64,000 bases of DNA from Halopseudomonas laoshanensis. Its GTDB lineage: Bacteria > Pseudomonadota > Gammaproteobacteria > Pseudomonadales > Pseudomonadaceae. The position numbers and the translations under genes are program-made. Shown one piece after another: positions 18,717 through 27,660 of the stretch; positions within the stretch are counted from its first letter, which is position 1, and the number at the start of each line of letters is the position of its first letter. Under the pieces are notes generated by a model that saw nothing but the letters and a program-made list of their open reading frames with translations, did not search any database and was not told the origin of the DNA. The DNA lies in contig NZ_QOVF01000004.1 of assembly GCF_008365385.1 (NCBI RefSeq), positions 124,001 to 188,000 of the forward strand. Reading direction: 5' to 3'.

Positions 18717-18789
18717 TTGTTGACAATGCTGATACGTAAAGCGCAAAATTCGCCAATCAAACCGGTAAATATCAACGCTTTGTAGACAA
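18717..18789 (+). promoter_or_regulatory. Promoter and two GntR-type operators before the methylcitrate operon
   Basis: A TTGACA box at 18720-18725 with CAAAAT 18 bases on (18744-18749) forms a plausible sigma-70 promoter reading towards the regulator gene. Two palindromes of the form TTGTNNACAA lie at 18717-18726 (TTGTTGACAA, overlapping the -35 box) and 18780-18789 (TTGTAGACAA, just before the start codon). Such sites suit an FCD-type GntR repressor, and the adjacent gene encodes one, so autoregulation and control of the whole operon are likely (inference). Confidence 0.6.
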
Positions 18790-18797
18790 GGCGGGTA

Positions 18798-19508
18798 ATG
18801 ATGGCTGAAGCAGAACAGGATTTGCCTACTCTGACGCTTTCTGATGGCGCTTTTCAGCGTATTCAGACGGCGATCGTCAAAGGCGAGATTGCACCAGGCA
18901 CACGGATCAGTGAGCAGTACCTGTCGACTACCTTTGGTATTGGTCGTGGCCCGCTACGCGAGGCTATCCGCCGGCTTGAAGGCCGACGGCTAGTGGTACG
19001 CATTCCGCACGCCGGTGTGCGCGTGGTATCGCTGAGCTACGCTGAATTGATCGAGCTGTATCACGTGCGTGAAGCGCTGGAAGGGATGGCATGCCGTCAG
19101 GCTGCGGAGAACATGACCGAGGCCGAGATAGCCGGGCTGCGCGAGGTGCTGGCCACTCACGAGAAGCACAGTGGGTTGAAGGCCAACGAGTCCTACTACC
19201 AGCAAGAAGGTGATCTGGATATCCATTACCTGATCATCCATGGCAGCAAGAACCGCACTCTGGCCGATATGCTCTGCGGCGACCTTTATCATCTGGTGCG
19301 CATGTACCGCTACCGTTTCTCTACCACACCCAAACGTCCGCAACAGGCGTTTGCCGAGCACCACCGCATTATCGAGGCCATTGCTGATCGCGATGGCGAA
19401 CTCGCGGAAATGCTGATGCGCCGTCATATCAGCGCCTCACGCCGCAACATTGAGCGTCGCATGCAAGAGCAAAGCGCCGCGCCTACATCCTCAGGAGGGA
19501 TAGTCTGA
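18798..19508 (+). CDS. GntR-family (FCD) transcriptional regulator of the methylcitrate operon
   Basis: A 236-residue regulator with an N-terminal winged helix (about residues 15-80, [26 protein letters not shown]) and a C-terminal all-helical FCD ligand domain containing the Asp and His metal ligands ([23 protein letters not shown]). Its TGA shares a base with the ATG of prpB (TGATG at 19506-19510), so it is coupled to the pathway it probably controls. GntR regulators in this position have been called PrpQ in comparative work as I recall; the effector is probably methylcitrate or a related compound. The ATG at 18801 is an equally possible start. Confidence 0.88.
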   Translation: MMAEAEQDLPTLTLSDGAFQRIQTAIVKGEIAPGTRISEQYLSTTFGIGRGPLREAIRRLEGRRLVVRIPHAGVRVVSLSYAELIELYHVREALEGMACRQAAENMTEAEIAGLREVLATHEKHSGLKANESYYQQEGDLDIHYLIIHGSKNRTLADMLCGDLYHLVRMYRYRFSTTPKRPQQAFAEHHRIIEAIADRDGELAEMLMRRHISASRRNIERRMQEQSAAPTSSGGIV

Positions 19509-20392
19509 TGTCGAAAACCCCGGGCCAACGTTTCCGCGATGCGGTTGCCGAAGAACATCCACTGCAGGTAGTCGGCGCAATCAACGCCAACCATGCGCTG
19601 CTGGCCAAGCGTGCCGGTTTCAAGGCCATTTACCTCTCCGGTGGCGGAGTGGCGGCAGGCTCGCTTGGCCTGCCGGACCTGGGCATTACCGGGCTGGATG
19701 ATGTGCTGACTGACGTACGGCGTATTACCGATGTGTGTGATCTGCCGCTGCTGGTCGATGTGGACACCGGTTTTGGTTCCAGCGCCTTCAACGTCGCGCG
19801 TACCGTCAAGTCGATGATCAAGTTTGGCGCCGCCGCCATGCATATCGAGGATCAGGTCGGCGCCAAGCGCTGCGGCCATCGTCCCAACAAGGAAATCGTC
19901 AGCCAGCAGGAAATGGTTGATCGCATCAAAGCGGCGGTCGATGCACGTACCGATGACAGCTTTGTGATCATGGCGCGTACCGATGCGCTGGCGGTAGAAG
20001 GCCTGGAGTCGGCACTGGATCGCGCAGCAGCCTGTATCGAAGCCGGGGCGGACATGATCTTCCCCGAGGCGATTACTGAGCTGGATATGTACAAACTCTT
20101 CGCCTCCAAGGTCAAAGCGCCGATCCTGGCGAATATCACCGAGTTTGGTGCAACCCCTTTATATACCACCGACGAGCTGGCCTCGGCCGACGTCTCTCTG
20201 GTGCTCTATCCGCTGTCGGCCTTCCGCGCGATGAACAAGGCGGCGGAAAATGTCTATACCGCCATACGCCGCGACGGCACGCAACAGAATGTCATCGATA
20301 CCATGCAGACTCGTATGGAGCTGTATGACCGTATCGATTACCACGTCTTCGAGCAGAAGCTCGATGCACTGTTCGCGCAGAAAAAATCCTGA
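19508..20392 (+). CDS. prpB: 2-methylisocitrate lyase
   Basis: Splits 2-methylisocitrate into pyruvate and succinate, the last step of the methylcitrate cycle for propionyl-CoA. The 294-residue protein belongs to the isocitrate lyase/PEP mutase superfamily: Mg-binding region [28 protein letters not shown] with the catalytic cysteine in the KRCGH motif, and [13 protein letters not shown]. The [13 protein letters not shown] form is typical for PrpB rather than isocitrate lyase. It overlaps the regulator gene by 1 base. Confidence 0.95.
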   Translation: MSKTPGQRFRDAVAEEHPLQVVGAINANHALLAKRAGFKAIYLSGGGVAAGSLGLPDLGITGLDDVLTDVRRITDVCDLPLLVDVDTGFGSSAFNVARTVKSMIKFGAAAMHIEDQVGAKRCGHRPNKEIVSQQEMVDRIKAAVDARTDDSFVIMARTDALAVEGLESALDRAAACIEAGADMIFPEAITELDMYKLFASKVKAPILANITEFGATPLYTTDELASADVSLVLYPLSAFRAMNKAAENVYTAIRRDGTQQNVIDTMQTRMELYDRIDYHVFEQKLDALFAQKKS

Positions 20393-20435
20393 ACCGGCAG
20401 TAAGACACCCGGTACCAACAAGAAGGAGCAAAATC

Positions 20436-21563
20436 ATGGCTGAAGCAAAAAAGTTGAGTGGCGCAGGTCTGCGTGGTCAGGTCGCCGGCAAGACCGCGCT
20501 GTCCACTGTCGGGCAAACCGGTTCGGGCCTGACCTACCGTGGTTATGATGTGAAAGACCTGGCAGCCCATTGCCAGTTCGAAGAAGTAGCTCACCTGATT
20601 CTCAAGGGCGAGCTGCCCAACCAGGCTGAACTGGACGCTTACAAAGCCCGGCTCAAGGATCTGCGCAGCTTGCCCCAGGCACTGAAAGACGTACTTGAGC
20701 TGATTCCCAAAGATGCCCATCCGATGGATGTGATGCGCACCGGCTGCTCGATGCTGGGTAACCTGGAAACCGAGGAAGACTTTGGGCAGCAGCAGGACGC
20801 CACTGACCGCCTGCTCGCCGCATTCCCATCGATTATCTGCTACTGGTATCGCTTCAGCCACGATGGCGTGCGGATTGACGAGAACACCGATGACGATTCG
20901 GTAGGCGCGCACTTCCTGCACATGCTCCGCGGTGAAAAGCCCAGCACGCTGCATGAACAGACCATGAACGTGTCGCTGATTCTGTACGCTGAGCACGAAT
21001 TCAACGCCTCGACCTTTACCGCTCGCGTCTGCGCCTCGACCCTGTCGGATATGCACAGCTGCGTTACTGCGGCGATCGGTTCGCTGCGCGGCCCGCTGCA
21101 TGGCGGTGCCAATGAAGCGGCAATGGATATGATCGAGCGCTTCACCAGCGCCGATCACGCGGAGAAGGAAATGCTCGGCATGCTCGAGCGCAAGGAAAAG
21201 ATCATGGGCTTTGGTCACGCGATCTATGCCACCAGCGATCCGCGCAACGAGATCATCAAGCAATGGTCCGAGAAACTGGCCAAGGACGTTGGCGATACCG
21301 TGCTGTATCCGGTGTCGGTGCGCTGTGAAGAAGTGATGTGGCGCGAGAAGAAGCTGTTCTGCAACGCCGACTTCTTCCATGCCTCTGCCTACCACTTCAT
21401 GGGTATCCCGACCAAATTGTTCACGCCGATCTTTGTCATGAGCCGCCTGACGGGCTGGGCAGCACACGTGATGGAACAGCGTGCGGACAACCGCATTATT
21501 CGCCCGAGCGCCGAGTATGTGGGTGTAGCACCGCGCACGGTCGAGCCGATAGAGAGCCGTTGA
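20436..21563 (+). CDS. prpC: 2-methylcitrate synthase
   Basis: Condenses propionyl-CoA and oxaloacetate to 2-methylcitrate. The 375-residue citrate-synthase-fold protein contains the conserved histidines and aspartate: GPLHGGANEAAM, MGFGHAIYATSDPRN and the C-terminal DFFHASAYHFMGIP. The N-terminal GLRGQVAGKTALSTVG and GYDVKDLA are typical of PrpC. The ATG at 20436 follows AGAAGGAG at 20421-20428; the frame is open upstream through the prpB end, but that extension is not part of the family. It is followed after 1 base by acnD. Confidence 0.95.
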   Translation: MAEAKKLSGAGLRGQVAGKTALSTVGQTGSGLTYRGYDVKDLAAHCQFEEVAHLILKGELPNQAELDAYKARLKDLRSLPQALKDVLELIPKDAHPMDVMRTGCSMLGNLETEEDFGQQQDATDRLLAAFPSIICYWYRFSHDGVRIDENTDDDSVGAHFLHMLRGEKPSTLHEQTMNVSLILYAEHEFNASTFTARVCASTLSDMHSCVTAAIGSLRGPLHGGANEAAMDMIERFTSADHAEKEMLGMLERKEKIMGFGHAIYATSDPRNEIIKQWSEKLAKDVGDTVLYPVSVRCEEVMWREKKLFCNADFFHASAYHFMGIPTKLFTPIFVMSRLTGWAAHVMEQRADNRIIRPSAEYVGVAPRTVEPIESR

Positions 21564-21564
21564 T

Positions 21565-24156
21565 ATGAATAGCCAATACCGCAAGTCGCTGCCTGGTACG
21601 CAGCTGGATTACTTCGATACCCGTGAAGCGGTCGATGCGATCGAGCCGGGCGCTTACGCCAAGCTGCCCTATACCTCGCGCATTCACGCGGAAAACCTGG
21701 TGCGTCGCTGCGAGCCGTCGATGCTGACCGAGTCGCTCAAGCAGTTTATCGAGCGCCGCCGTGATCTGGATTTCCCGTGGTTTCCGGCGCGGGTCGTCTG
21801 TCACGATATTCTCGGCCAGACCGCGCTGGTCGATCTGGCCGGCCTGCGTGATGCGATTGCCGAGAAGGGTGGTGATCCGGCCAAGGTCAATCCGGTGGTG
21901 CCGACGCAGTTGATCGTCGACCATTCGCTGGCCGTCGAGCACGCCGGCTTCGAGAAGGATGCCTTCGAGAAGAACCGCGCAATCGAAGATCGCCGCAATG
22001 ATGATCGCTTCCACTTTATCAACTGGACCAAGACTGCGTTCAAGAACGTCGACGTGATCCCACCCGGTAACGGCATCATGCACCAGATCAATCTGGAGAA
22101 AATGTCACCGGTGGTGCAGGTCGTTGATGGCGTGGCCTTCCCGGATACCTGCGTGGGTACCGACAGTCACACGCCCATGGTCGATGCGCTGGGCGTGATC
22201 TCCGTTGGTGTCGGCGGGCTAGAGGCGGAAAGCGTGATGCTCGGTCGCGCCTCCTGGATGCGCCTGCCGGATATCATCGGTGTAGAACTGACTGGCAAGC
22301 TACAGCCTGGCATTACCAGCACCGATCTGGTGTTGGCACTCACTGCGTTCCTGCGCAAGGAGCGGGTAGTCGGTGCTTATCTGGAGTTCTATGGCGAGGG
22401 TGCGTCGAATCTGACGGTAGGCGACCGCGCGACCATTTCCAACATGACGCCGGAATACGGCGCCACGGCGGCGATGTTCTATATCGATGAGCAGACCATC
22501 GAATATCTCAAGCTGACCGGCCGTGAAGACGATCAGGTCAAGCTGGTGGAGCAATATGCCCGGGAAGCCGGCCTGTGGGCGGACACCCTGACCAATGCCG
22601 AGTACGAACGGGTATTGCGTTTCGACCTGACCAGCGTGCCACGCACCCTGGCCGGTCCGTCGAATCCGCACGCCTTACTGCCCACTTCTGAGCTGGCCGC
22701 GCGTGGTATCAGCGGTGTGGTCGAAAATGAAGAAGGCAAGATGCCCGATGGCGCAGTGATCATCGCGGCGATTACCAGCTGCACCAATACCAGTAACCCG
22801 CGCAACATGATTGCAGCAGGCCTGATTGCGCGGAATGCCAACAAGTTGGGCCTGACCCGCAAGCCCTGGGTGAAGTCTTCGCTGGCACCGGGCTCCAAGA
22901 CGGTCAAGATGTACCTGGAAGAAGCAGACCTGCTGGGTGAGCTGGAGAATCTGGGTTTTGGTGTGGTCGCCTTTGCCTGCACAACCTGTAACGGCATGAG
23001 CGGCGCGCTGGATCCGGTGATTCAGCAGGAAGTGGTCGAGCGCGACCTGTATGCCACCGCGGTGTTGTCGGGCAACCGCAACTTCGATGGTCGCATTCAT
23101 CCCTACGCCAAACAGGCGTTTCTGGCCTCACCACCGCTGGTGGTAGCCTACGCCATTGCCGGTACCATCCGTTTCGATATCGAAAAGGACGTGCTCGGCC
23201 ATGACCAGCAGGGCAATCCGATCATGCTCAAGGACATCTGGCCCAGTGACGAGGAGATCAATGCCATCGTCAAGGCGAGCGTCAAGCCGGAGCAGTATCG
23301 CGAAGTCTATATTCCGATGTTCGATATCACCCGCGAAGCGCAGAACATCAATCCGCTGTACGAGTGGCGGCCGCAGAGCACCTATATCCGTCGCCCGCCA
23401 TACTGGGAAGGTGCGCTGGCTGGAGAGCGCTCCCTGACCGGGATGCGTGCGCTGGCGGTACTAGGTGACAACATCACTACCGACCACCTGTCTCCGTCCA
23501 ACGCGATCATGCTCGACAGCGCCGCGGGTGCTTATCTGCACAAGATGGGCGTACCGGAAGTCGACTTCAACTCGTACGCAACCCATCGCGGTGATCACTT
23601 GACCGCCCAACGCGCGACCTTTGCCAACCCGAAACTGCTGAACGAAATGGTGCTGGAAAACGGCCAGATCAAGCAGGGTTCTCTGGCGCGGATCGAGCCG
23701 GAAGGCAAAGTCACACGCATGTGGGAAGCGATTGAAACCTATATGGAGCGCAAGCAGCCACTGATCATCATTGCCGGCGCCGATTACGGTCAGGGTTCGT
23801 CCCGCGACTGGGCGGCCAAGGGCGTGCGTCTGGCGGGTGTGGAGGCTATTGCCGCCGAAGGCTTCGAACGCATTCACCGTACCAACCTGCTGGGTATGGG
23901 CGTGTTGCCGCTGGAGTTCCTGCCGGGCACGACGCGCAAGACATTGAATATCGACGGGACCGAAACCTTCGACGTCACCGGTGACATCAAGCCGCGCGGC
24001 CGCATGACGCTGGTGATCAATCGCCGTAATGGTGAGCGGGTAGAGGTGCCGGTGACCTGCCGCCTGGATACTCAGGAAGAAGTGTCGATTTTTGATGCGG
24101 GCGGCATATTGCAGCGTTTTGCTCAGGATTTTCTTGAAGCAGCGCCAGCGGTTTAA
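21565..24156 (+). CDS. acnD: Fe-S dependent 2-methylcitrate dehydratase AcnD
   Basis: An 863-residue aconitase-family enzyme that dehydrates 2-methylcitrate to 2-methyl-trans-aconitate. Visible are the substrate motif CVGTDSHTPMVDALG, cluster-ligand cysteines in ITSCTNTSNPRN and ACTTCNGMSGAL, the swivel domain with LGDNITTDHLSPS and the late DYGQGSSRDWAAKG. In the AcnD/PrpF version of the pathway this enzyme and PrpF together replace PrpD (established for Shewanella and Vibrio proteins). The ATG at 21565 starts 1 base after the prpC stop and the stop TAA overlaps a potential early start of prpF. Confidence 0.94.
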   Translation: MNSQYRKSLPGTQLDYFDTREAVDAIEPGAYAKLPYTSRIHAENLVRRCEPSMLTESLKQFIERRRDLDFPWFPARVVCHDILGQTALVDLAGLRDAIAEKGGDPAKVNPVVPTQLIVDHSLAVEHAGFEKDAFEKNRAIEDRRNDDRFHFINWTKTAFKNVDVIPPGNGIMHQINLEKMSPVVQVVDGVAFPDTCVGTDSHTPMVDALGVISVGVGGLEAESVMLGRASWMRLPDIIGVELTGKLQPGITSTDLVLALTAFLRKERVVGAYLEFYGEGASNLTVGDRATISNMTPEYGATAAMFYIDEQTIEYLKLTGREDDQVKLVEQYAREAGLWADTLTNAEYERVLRFDLTSVPRTLAGPSNPHALLPTSELAARGISGVVENEEGKMPDGAVIIAAITSCTNTSNPRNMIAAGLIARNANKLGLTRKPWVKSSLAPGSKTVKMYLEEADLLGELENLGFGVVAFACTTCNGMSGALDPVIQQEVVERDLYATAVLSGNRNFDGRIHPYAKQAFLASPPLVVAYAIAGTIRFDIEKDVLGHDQQGNPIMLKDIWPSDEEINAIVKASVKPEQYREVYIPMFDITREAQNINPLYEWRPQSTYIRRPPYWEGALAGERSLTGMRALAVLGDNITTDHLSPSNAIMLDSAAGAYLHKMGVPEVDFNSYATHRGDHLTAQRATFANPKLLNEMVLENGQIKQGSLARIEPEGKVTRMWEAIETYMERKQPLIIIAGADYGQGSSRDWAAKGVRLAGVEAIAAEGFERIHRTNLLGMGVLPLEFLPGTTRKTLNIDGTETFDVTGDIKPRGRMTLVINRRNGERVEVPVTCRLDTQEEVSIFDAGGILQRFAQDFLEAAPAV

Positions 24157-24197
24157 TGAGTTCTTTGTTCCAGGATGCTCAGAAAAGGAGCGAAAGC

Positions 24198-25391
24198 ATG
24201 GCCCATAGGCCCCAGATTAGAATTCCTGCTACCTACATGCGTGGTGGTACCAGCAAGGGGGTGTTTTTCCGCTTGCAGGACCTGCCGGAAGCAGCTCAGC
24301 AACCAGGCGCTGCGCGTGACAGCCTGTTGCTACGCGTTATCGGCAGTCCCGACCCCTACGGCAAGCAGACGGACGGCATGGGCGGTGCGACGTCCAGTAC
24401 CAGCAAGACGGTTATTCTGGCGAAAAGCACGCAGCCTGAGCACGACGTGGATTATCTGTTCGGACAGGTCTCGATCGATACTGCATTCGTGGATTGGAGC
24501 GGCAACTGCGGCAACCTCTCTGCGGCGGTGGGCGCATTTGCTATCGCCGGCGGTCTGGTGGATCCCCAGCGCGTGCCGCAGGATGGCTTCGCTGTAGTGC
24601 GTATCTGGCAGAGCAATATCGGCAAAACCATCATCGCACACGTGCCAATGACCAACGGTGAAGTACAGGAGACCGGTGATTTCGAACTGGACGGCGTGAC
24701 CTTCCCGGCGGCGGAAGTGCAGGTCGAGTTTCTGGACCCGGCTGACGACGGTGATGGCGAAGGCGGCGGCGCGATGTTCCCGACCGGCAATCTGGTCGAT
24801 GAGCTGGATGTACCAGGTGTTGGCAAGCTGCAGGCAACCATGATTAACGCCGGGATTCCGACGATATTTATCAACGCGCAAGACGTTGGCTACAAGGGTA
24901 CCGAACTGCAGGAAGCCATCAATGGGGATCCTGCTGCTCTACTGAAATTCGAAACCATCCGCGCCCATGGCGCCGTGCGCATGGGGCTGATCAAGCATGT
25001 GGATGAAGCGGCCAGCCGCCAACATACGCCCAAGGTCGCTTTCGTCGCCAAACCGGCGGATTATGTGTCGTCCAGCGGCAAGCAGGTAACAGCTGCAGAT
25101 ACCGACTTGCTGGTGCGTGCGTTGTCCATGGGCAAGCTGCACCATGCGATGATGGGAACGGCAGCAGTCGCCATTGGCACCGCAGCGGCGATACCCGGCA
25201 CGCTGGTCAATCTAGCCGCCGGTGGCGGCGACCGGGCTGCCGTGGTTTTCGGTCATCCTTCAGGTACCTTGCGCGTCGGCGCTGAAGCCAAACAGATTGA
25301 CGGTGAGTGGACGGTGAAAAAGGCCGTTATGAGTCGCAGTGCTCGGGTGCTGATGGAAGGATGGGTGCGAGTCCCGGGCGATTGTTTTTAG
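24198..25391 (+). CDS. prpF: 2-methylaconitate cis-trans isomerase PrpF
   Basis: Isomerises the trans-aconitate made by AcnD to the cis form used in the next hydration. The 397-residue protein has the diaminopimelate epimerase-like fold: RIPATYMRGGTSKGVFF at the N-terminus, WSGNCGNLSAAVGAFAI, and the late FGHPSGTLRVGAE. An upstream in-frame ATG at 24156 overlaps the acnD stop, but the ATG at 24198 has a strong AAAAGGAG site and gives the family start. It is the last recognised methylcitrate gene of the operon. Confidence 0.94.
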   Translation: MAHRPQIRIPATYMRGGTSKGVFFRLQDLPEAAQQPGAARDSLLLRVIGSPDPYGKQTDGMGGATSSTSKTVILAKSTQPEHDVDYLFGQVSIDTAFVDWSGNCGNLSAAVGAFAIAGGLVDPQRVPQDGFAVVRIWQSNIGKTIIAHVPMTNGEVQETGDFELDGVTFPAAEVQVEFLDPADDGDGEGGGAMFPTGNLVDELDVPGVGKLQATMINAGIPTIFINAQDVGYKGTELQEAINGDPAALLKFETIRAHGAVRMGLIKHVDEAASRQHTPKVAFVAKPADYVSSSGKQVTAADTDLLVRALSMGKLHHAMMGTAAVAIGTAAAIPGTLVNLAAGGGDRAAVVFGHPSGTLRVGAEAKQIDGEWTVKKAVMSRSARVLMEGWVRVPGDCF

Positions 25392-25432
25392 GGCCGTGTT
25401 TAGTAGATGCTTTAGCAAAAGGGAGCGTGTTG

Positions 25433-26218
25433 ATGAATCTGGATCTTTCGGGAAAGCGTGCGCTGGTATGTGGCGCGAGCCAGGGCCTTGGTGAAGCTTG
25501 TGCGCGGCAGTTGGCGGAGCAGGGCGCTGAAGTGATCCTGCTGGCCCGCAATGAGGCAAATTTGTTGAAAGTGCAGCAAAGCCTGTCGGTGGACCAGGGG
25601 CAGCAGCACAGCGTAATCGCTGTGGATGCGTCTGACGTGGCCGCGCTCAGCGCCGCCGTTGCGGCGCAGTTGCAGCGCGGCCCTGTGCATATCTGGGTCA
25701 ACAATACTGGTGGGCCTGCGCCAGGACCTGCCAATGCCGCAGAGCCGGAAGCCTTTGCATCAGCGTTCAATCAGCATCTGGTCAGCGCCCAGCATCTGTT
25801 GCAGCTGTTGTTGCCGGGTATGCGCGAGGCCGGCTATGGCCGCATTCTCAATGTCTTGTCTACGTCGGTTAAAGCGCCCATTGCCAACCTTGGCGTGTCC
25901 AACAGCATTCGAGCTGCAATGGCCAATTGGGCGAAAACGTTGGCGGGGGAGTTGGGCAGTCAGGGGATAACGGTTAATAACGTACTGCCCGGATTGACCA
26001 AAACCGCACGGCTGGACAGCCTCATCGGGCGCATCGCTCAGTCGAGCGGTCGAACGGTTGAGCAGGTGGCGGAGGGGATGAAGGCAACCATTCCAGTCCG
26101 GCGTTTCGCCGAACCGGAAGAGTTCGCCAATGCGGTGGGCTTTCTTGCTTCACCTGCCGCGGCCTATATCAATGGCATCAACGTGCCGGTCGATGGCGGC
26201 AGCACCGCCAGCTTGTAA
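25433..26218 (+). CDS. Short-chain dehydrogenase-like protein with altered active site
   Basis: A 261-residue SDR-fold protein with cofactor motif CGASQGLGEA (about residue 13) and NNTGGPAPGP in place of the usual NNAG. At the expected Tyr-x-x-x-Lys site it has SNSIR, so the catalytic tyrosine and lysine are replaced by serine and arginine; this is seen in a small 3-oxoacyl-ACP reductase-like subgroup, whose activity is uncertain. The end INGINVPVDGGSTASL is normal. The ATG at 25433 has GGGAG 7 bases before it. It follows prpF by 41 bases on the same strand and may be cotranscribed, though it is not a known methylcitrate gene. Confidence 0.85.
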   Translation: MNLDLSGKRALVCGASQGLGEACARQLAEQGAEVILLARNEANLLKVQQSLSVDQGQQHSVIAVDASDVAALSAAVAAQLQRGPVHIWVNNTGGPAPGPANAAEPEAFASAFNQHLVSAQHLLQLLLPGMREAGYGRILNVLSTSVKAPIANLGVSNSIRAAMANWAKTLAGELGSQGITVNNVLPGLTKTARLDSLIGRIAQSSGRTVEQVAEGMKATIPVRRFAEPEEFANAVGFLASPAAAYINGINVPVDGGSTASL

Positions 26219-26239
26219 CCGCCGGATCGTGCGGGTACC

Positions 26240-27094
26240 TCAGGGATGCAGGTACTCGCAGGCATAAAGCGTATTTTCCAGCAGACAGGCGCGGGTCATC
26301 GGGCCTACGCCACCCGGCACCGGGGTAATCCAGCCAGCGCGTTCCGCTGCCGGGCCGAATTCCACATCGCCAGTCAGCCGGCCGTCGTCGGTACGATTGA
26401 TGCCGACATCAATCACGATAGCGCCAGGTTTTACCCACTCACCTTTGACAATACCCGGCTTGCCTACCGCCACGACCAGCAGGTCAGCGCGGCCGACATG
26501 TTCAGCCAGATTCTTGGTAAAGCGGTGGGCTACGGTAGTCGTGCAGCCGCCCAGCAGTAACTCCAACGCCATAGGGCGGCCAACGATATTCGAGGCGCCT
26601 ACCACCAACGCATTCATGCCATACAGGTCCGCACCGGTGCTCTGCAGCAGCCGCATAATGCCGAAGGGCGTGCACGGGCGCAGCAGTGGCATGCGCTGTG
26701 CCAGGCGGCCAATGTTGAACGGGTGGAAACCATCCACATCCTTGTCTGGACGAATCCGCTCCAGCAGCAGAGATGAGTCCAGATGCGCCGGTAACGGCAG
26801 CTGTACGAGGATGCCATCAATGGACGGATCGTCATTCAGCGTGTCGATCAGCTCCAGGAGGGTGTCCTGCTGGGTATCAGCAGGCAGGTCGTACGAATGG
26901 GAGACAAAGCCCACTTCCTCGCAATCCTTGCGTTTATGGCTGACATAGACCTGGGAGGCGGGGTCCTGGCCAACCAGGATCACCGCAAGACCGGGAAGCC
27001 TGAGGCCGTGTTCCTTGCGTTCGGCGACTTTCAGCGCGATATTCTGTCGAATGGAGGCAGCGATCTGCTTGCCGTCGATGAGTTTGGCGTTCAT
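26240..27094 (-). CDS. folD: Bifunctional methylenetetrahydrofolate dehydrogenase/cyclohydrolase
   Basis: Interconverts 5,10-methylene- and 10-formyl-tetrahydrofolate with NADP. The 284-residue protein has the catalytic lysine region [12 protein letters not shown] (about residue 56), the conserved QLPLPAHLD and [10 protein letters not shown], the NADP site [17 protein letters not shown] and the ending [16 protein letters not shown]. The frame is open upstream, but ATG at 27094 behind AGGAAG gives the family start MNAKLIDGK. It is convergent with the SDR gene (21-base gap) and divergent from the tRNA cluster. Confidence 0.95.
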   Translation of the reverse strand: MNAKLIDGKQIAASIRQNIALKVAERKEHGLRLPGLAVILVGQDPASQVYVSHKRKDCEEVGFVSHSYDLPADTQQDTLLELIDTLNDDPSIDGILVQLPLPAHLDSSLLLERIRPDKDVDGFHPFNIGRLAQRMPLLRPCTPFGIMRLLQSTGADLYGMNALVVGASNIVGRPMALELLLGGCTTTVAHRFTKNLAEHVGRADLLVVAVGKPGIVKGEWVKPGAIVIDVGINRTDDGRLTGDVEFGPAAERAGWITPVPGGVGPMTRACLLENTLYACEYLHP

Positions 27095-27207
27095 GGGCTT
27101 CCTGACACAAACAAAATTGTGGCGCGATTGTCGCACGGGAGCGACGGCGGCAAAAGACTCATCTGATTGAACCCGGCGATGTTCTCTGGTGTAGAGCATA
27201 AGCTGCT

Positions 27208-27272
27208 AAAATAATTAAAAAATTGTCCTGCAGGCGTTGACGTGGGAAAGGTGGCTGAGTATGATTCGCCCC
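27208..27272 (+). promoter_or_regulatory. Stable-RNA-type sigma-70 promoter for the tRNA cluster
   Basis: TTGACG at 27237-27242 and TATGAT at 27260-27265 are exactly 17 bases apart. An A/T-only run lies just upstream (27208-27224), as an UP element does, and a GC-rich discriminator (tcgcccc, 27266-27272) follows the -10 box, the signature of growth-rate and ppGpp controlled promoters. The first tRNA starts about 120 bases further on, implying a leader that is processed away. Confidence 0.75.
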
Positions 27273-27391
27273 GCTTCACAAACACAGCGAAAGCGGTTTG
27301 GAAGGCGATCAAGCTCCTCCATTTCACTGGCTTCTTGCCGCTGATTTGGGCATGCTCAGATACTCCCAAGGGGTACTGTACGGTGCGTAAG

Positions 27392-27468
27392 GCGCCCGTA
27401 GCTCAGCTGGATAGAGCACCCGCCTTCTAAGCGGGTGGCCGCAGGTTCGAGTCCTGCCGGGCGTACCA
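27392..27468 (+). tRNA. tRNA-Arg (anticodon UCU)
   Basis: A 77-base cloverleaf: acceptor GCGCCCG pairs with CGGGCGT (with a terminal G-U), D-arm AGCTCAGCTGGATAGAGC, anticodon stem CCCGC/GCGGG around loop CTTCTAA giving anticodon UCU (reads AGA/AGG), T-arm GCAGG-TTCGAGT-CCTGC, and an encoded CCA. Confidence 0.95.
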
Positions 27469-27532
27469 TCGCACTGCGGTCTGGATGCTTGAAGCGAGCG
27501 GTAGTGGTAGCAACAGAAGTAAAGAAGTAATG

Positions 27533-27608
27533 GTGGGCGTAGCTCAGTTGGTAGAGCACAGGATTGTGACTCCTGTTGTCGTGGGTTCGAAACCCATCGT
27601 CCACCCCA
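27533..27608 (+). tRNA. tRNA-His (anticodon GUG)
   Basis: A 76-base cloverleaf: acceptor GTGGGCG pairs with CGTCCAC; the base before it (27532) is G, opposite discriminator C, as required for the extra G-1 of tRNA-His. Anticodon stem CAGGA/TCCTG with loop TTGTGAC gives GUG. T-arm GTGGG-TTCGAAA-CCCAT, CCA encoded. Confidence 0.95.
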
Positions 27609-27616
27609 TTTTCGAA

Positions 27617-27647
27617 AACGCCAGGCCCCGGCCTGGCGTTGTTGTTT
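27617..27647 (+). terminator. Hairpin with T-rich tail between tRNA-His and tRNA-Leu
   Basis: A perfect 10-bp stem (aacgccaggc / gcctggcgtt, loop cccg) followed by gttgttt lies 9 bases after tRNA-His. It looks like a rho-independent terminator or a processing hairpin; the tRNA-Leu gene begins 14 bases later, so termination is either incomplete or tRNA-Leu has its own promoter. Confidence 0.65.
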
Positions 27648-27660
27648 GAAGCCTTGTTAT

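Noticed and set aside
18581-18775. Small minus-strand gene of 64 codons upstream of the 7TM gene
   Set aside because: It has no ribosome binding site, overlaps the operator/promoter region and has no similarity that I recognise.
20292-21584. A 430-codon minus-strand frame opposite prpC
   Set aside because: Antisense to a well-conserved citrate synthase gene with no recognisable protein features.
27276-27301. A third PsrA-like site before the tRNA cluster
   Set aside because: CAAAC and GTTTG are present but are separated by 12 bases, outside the 2-4 allowed.
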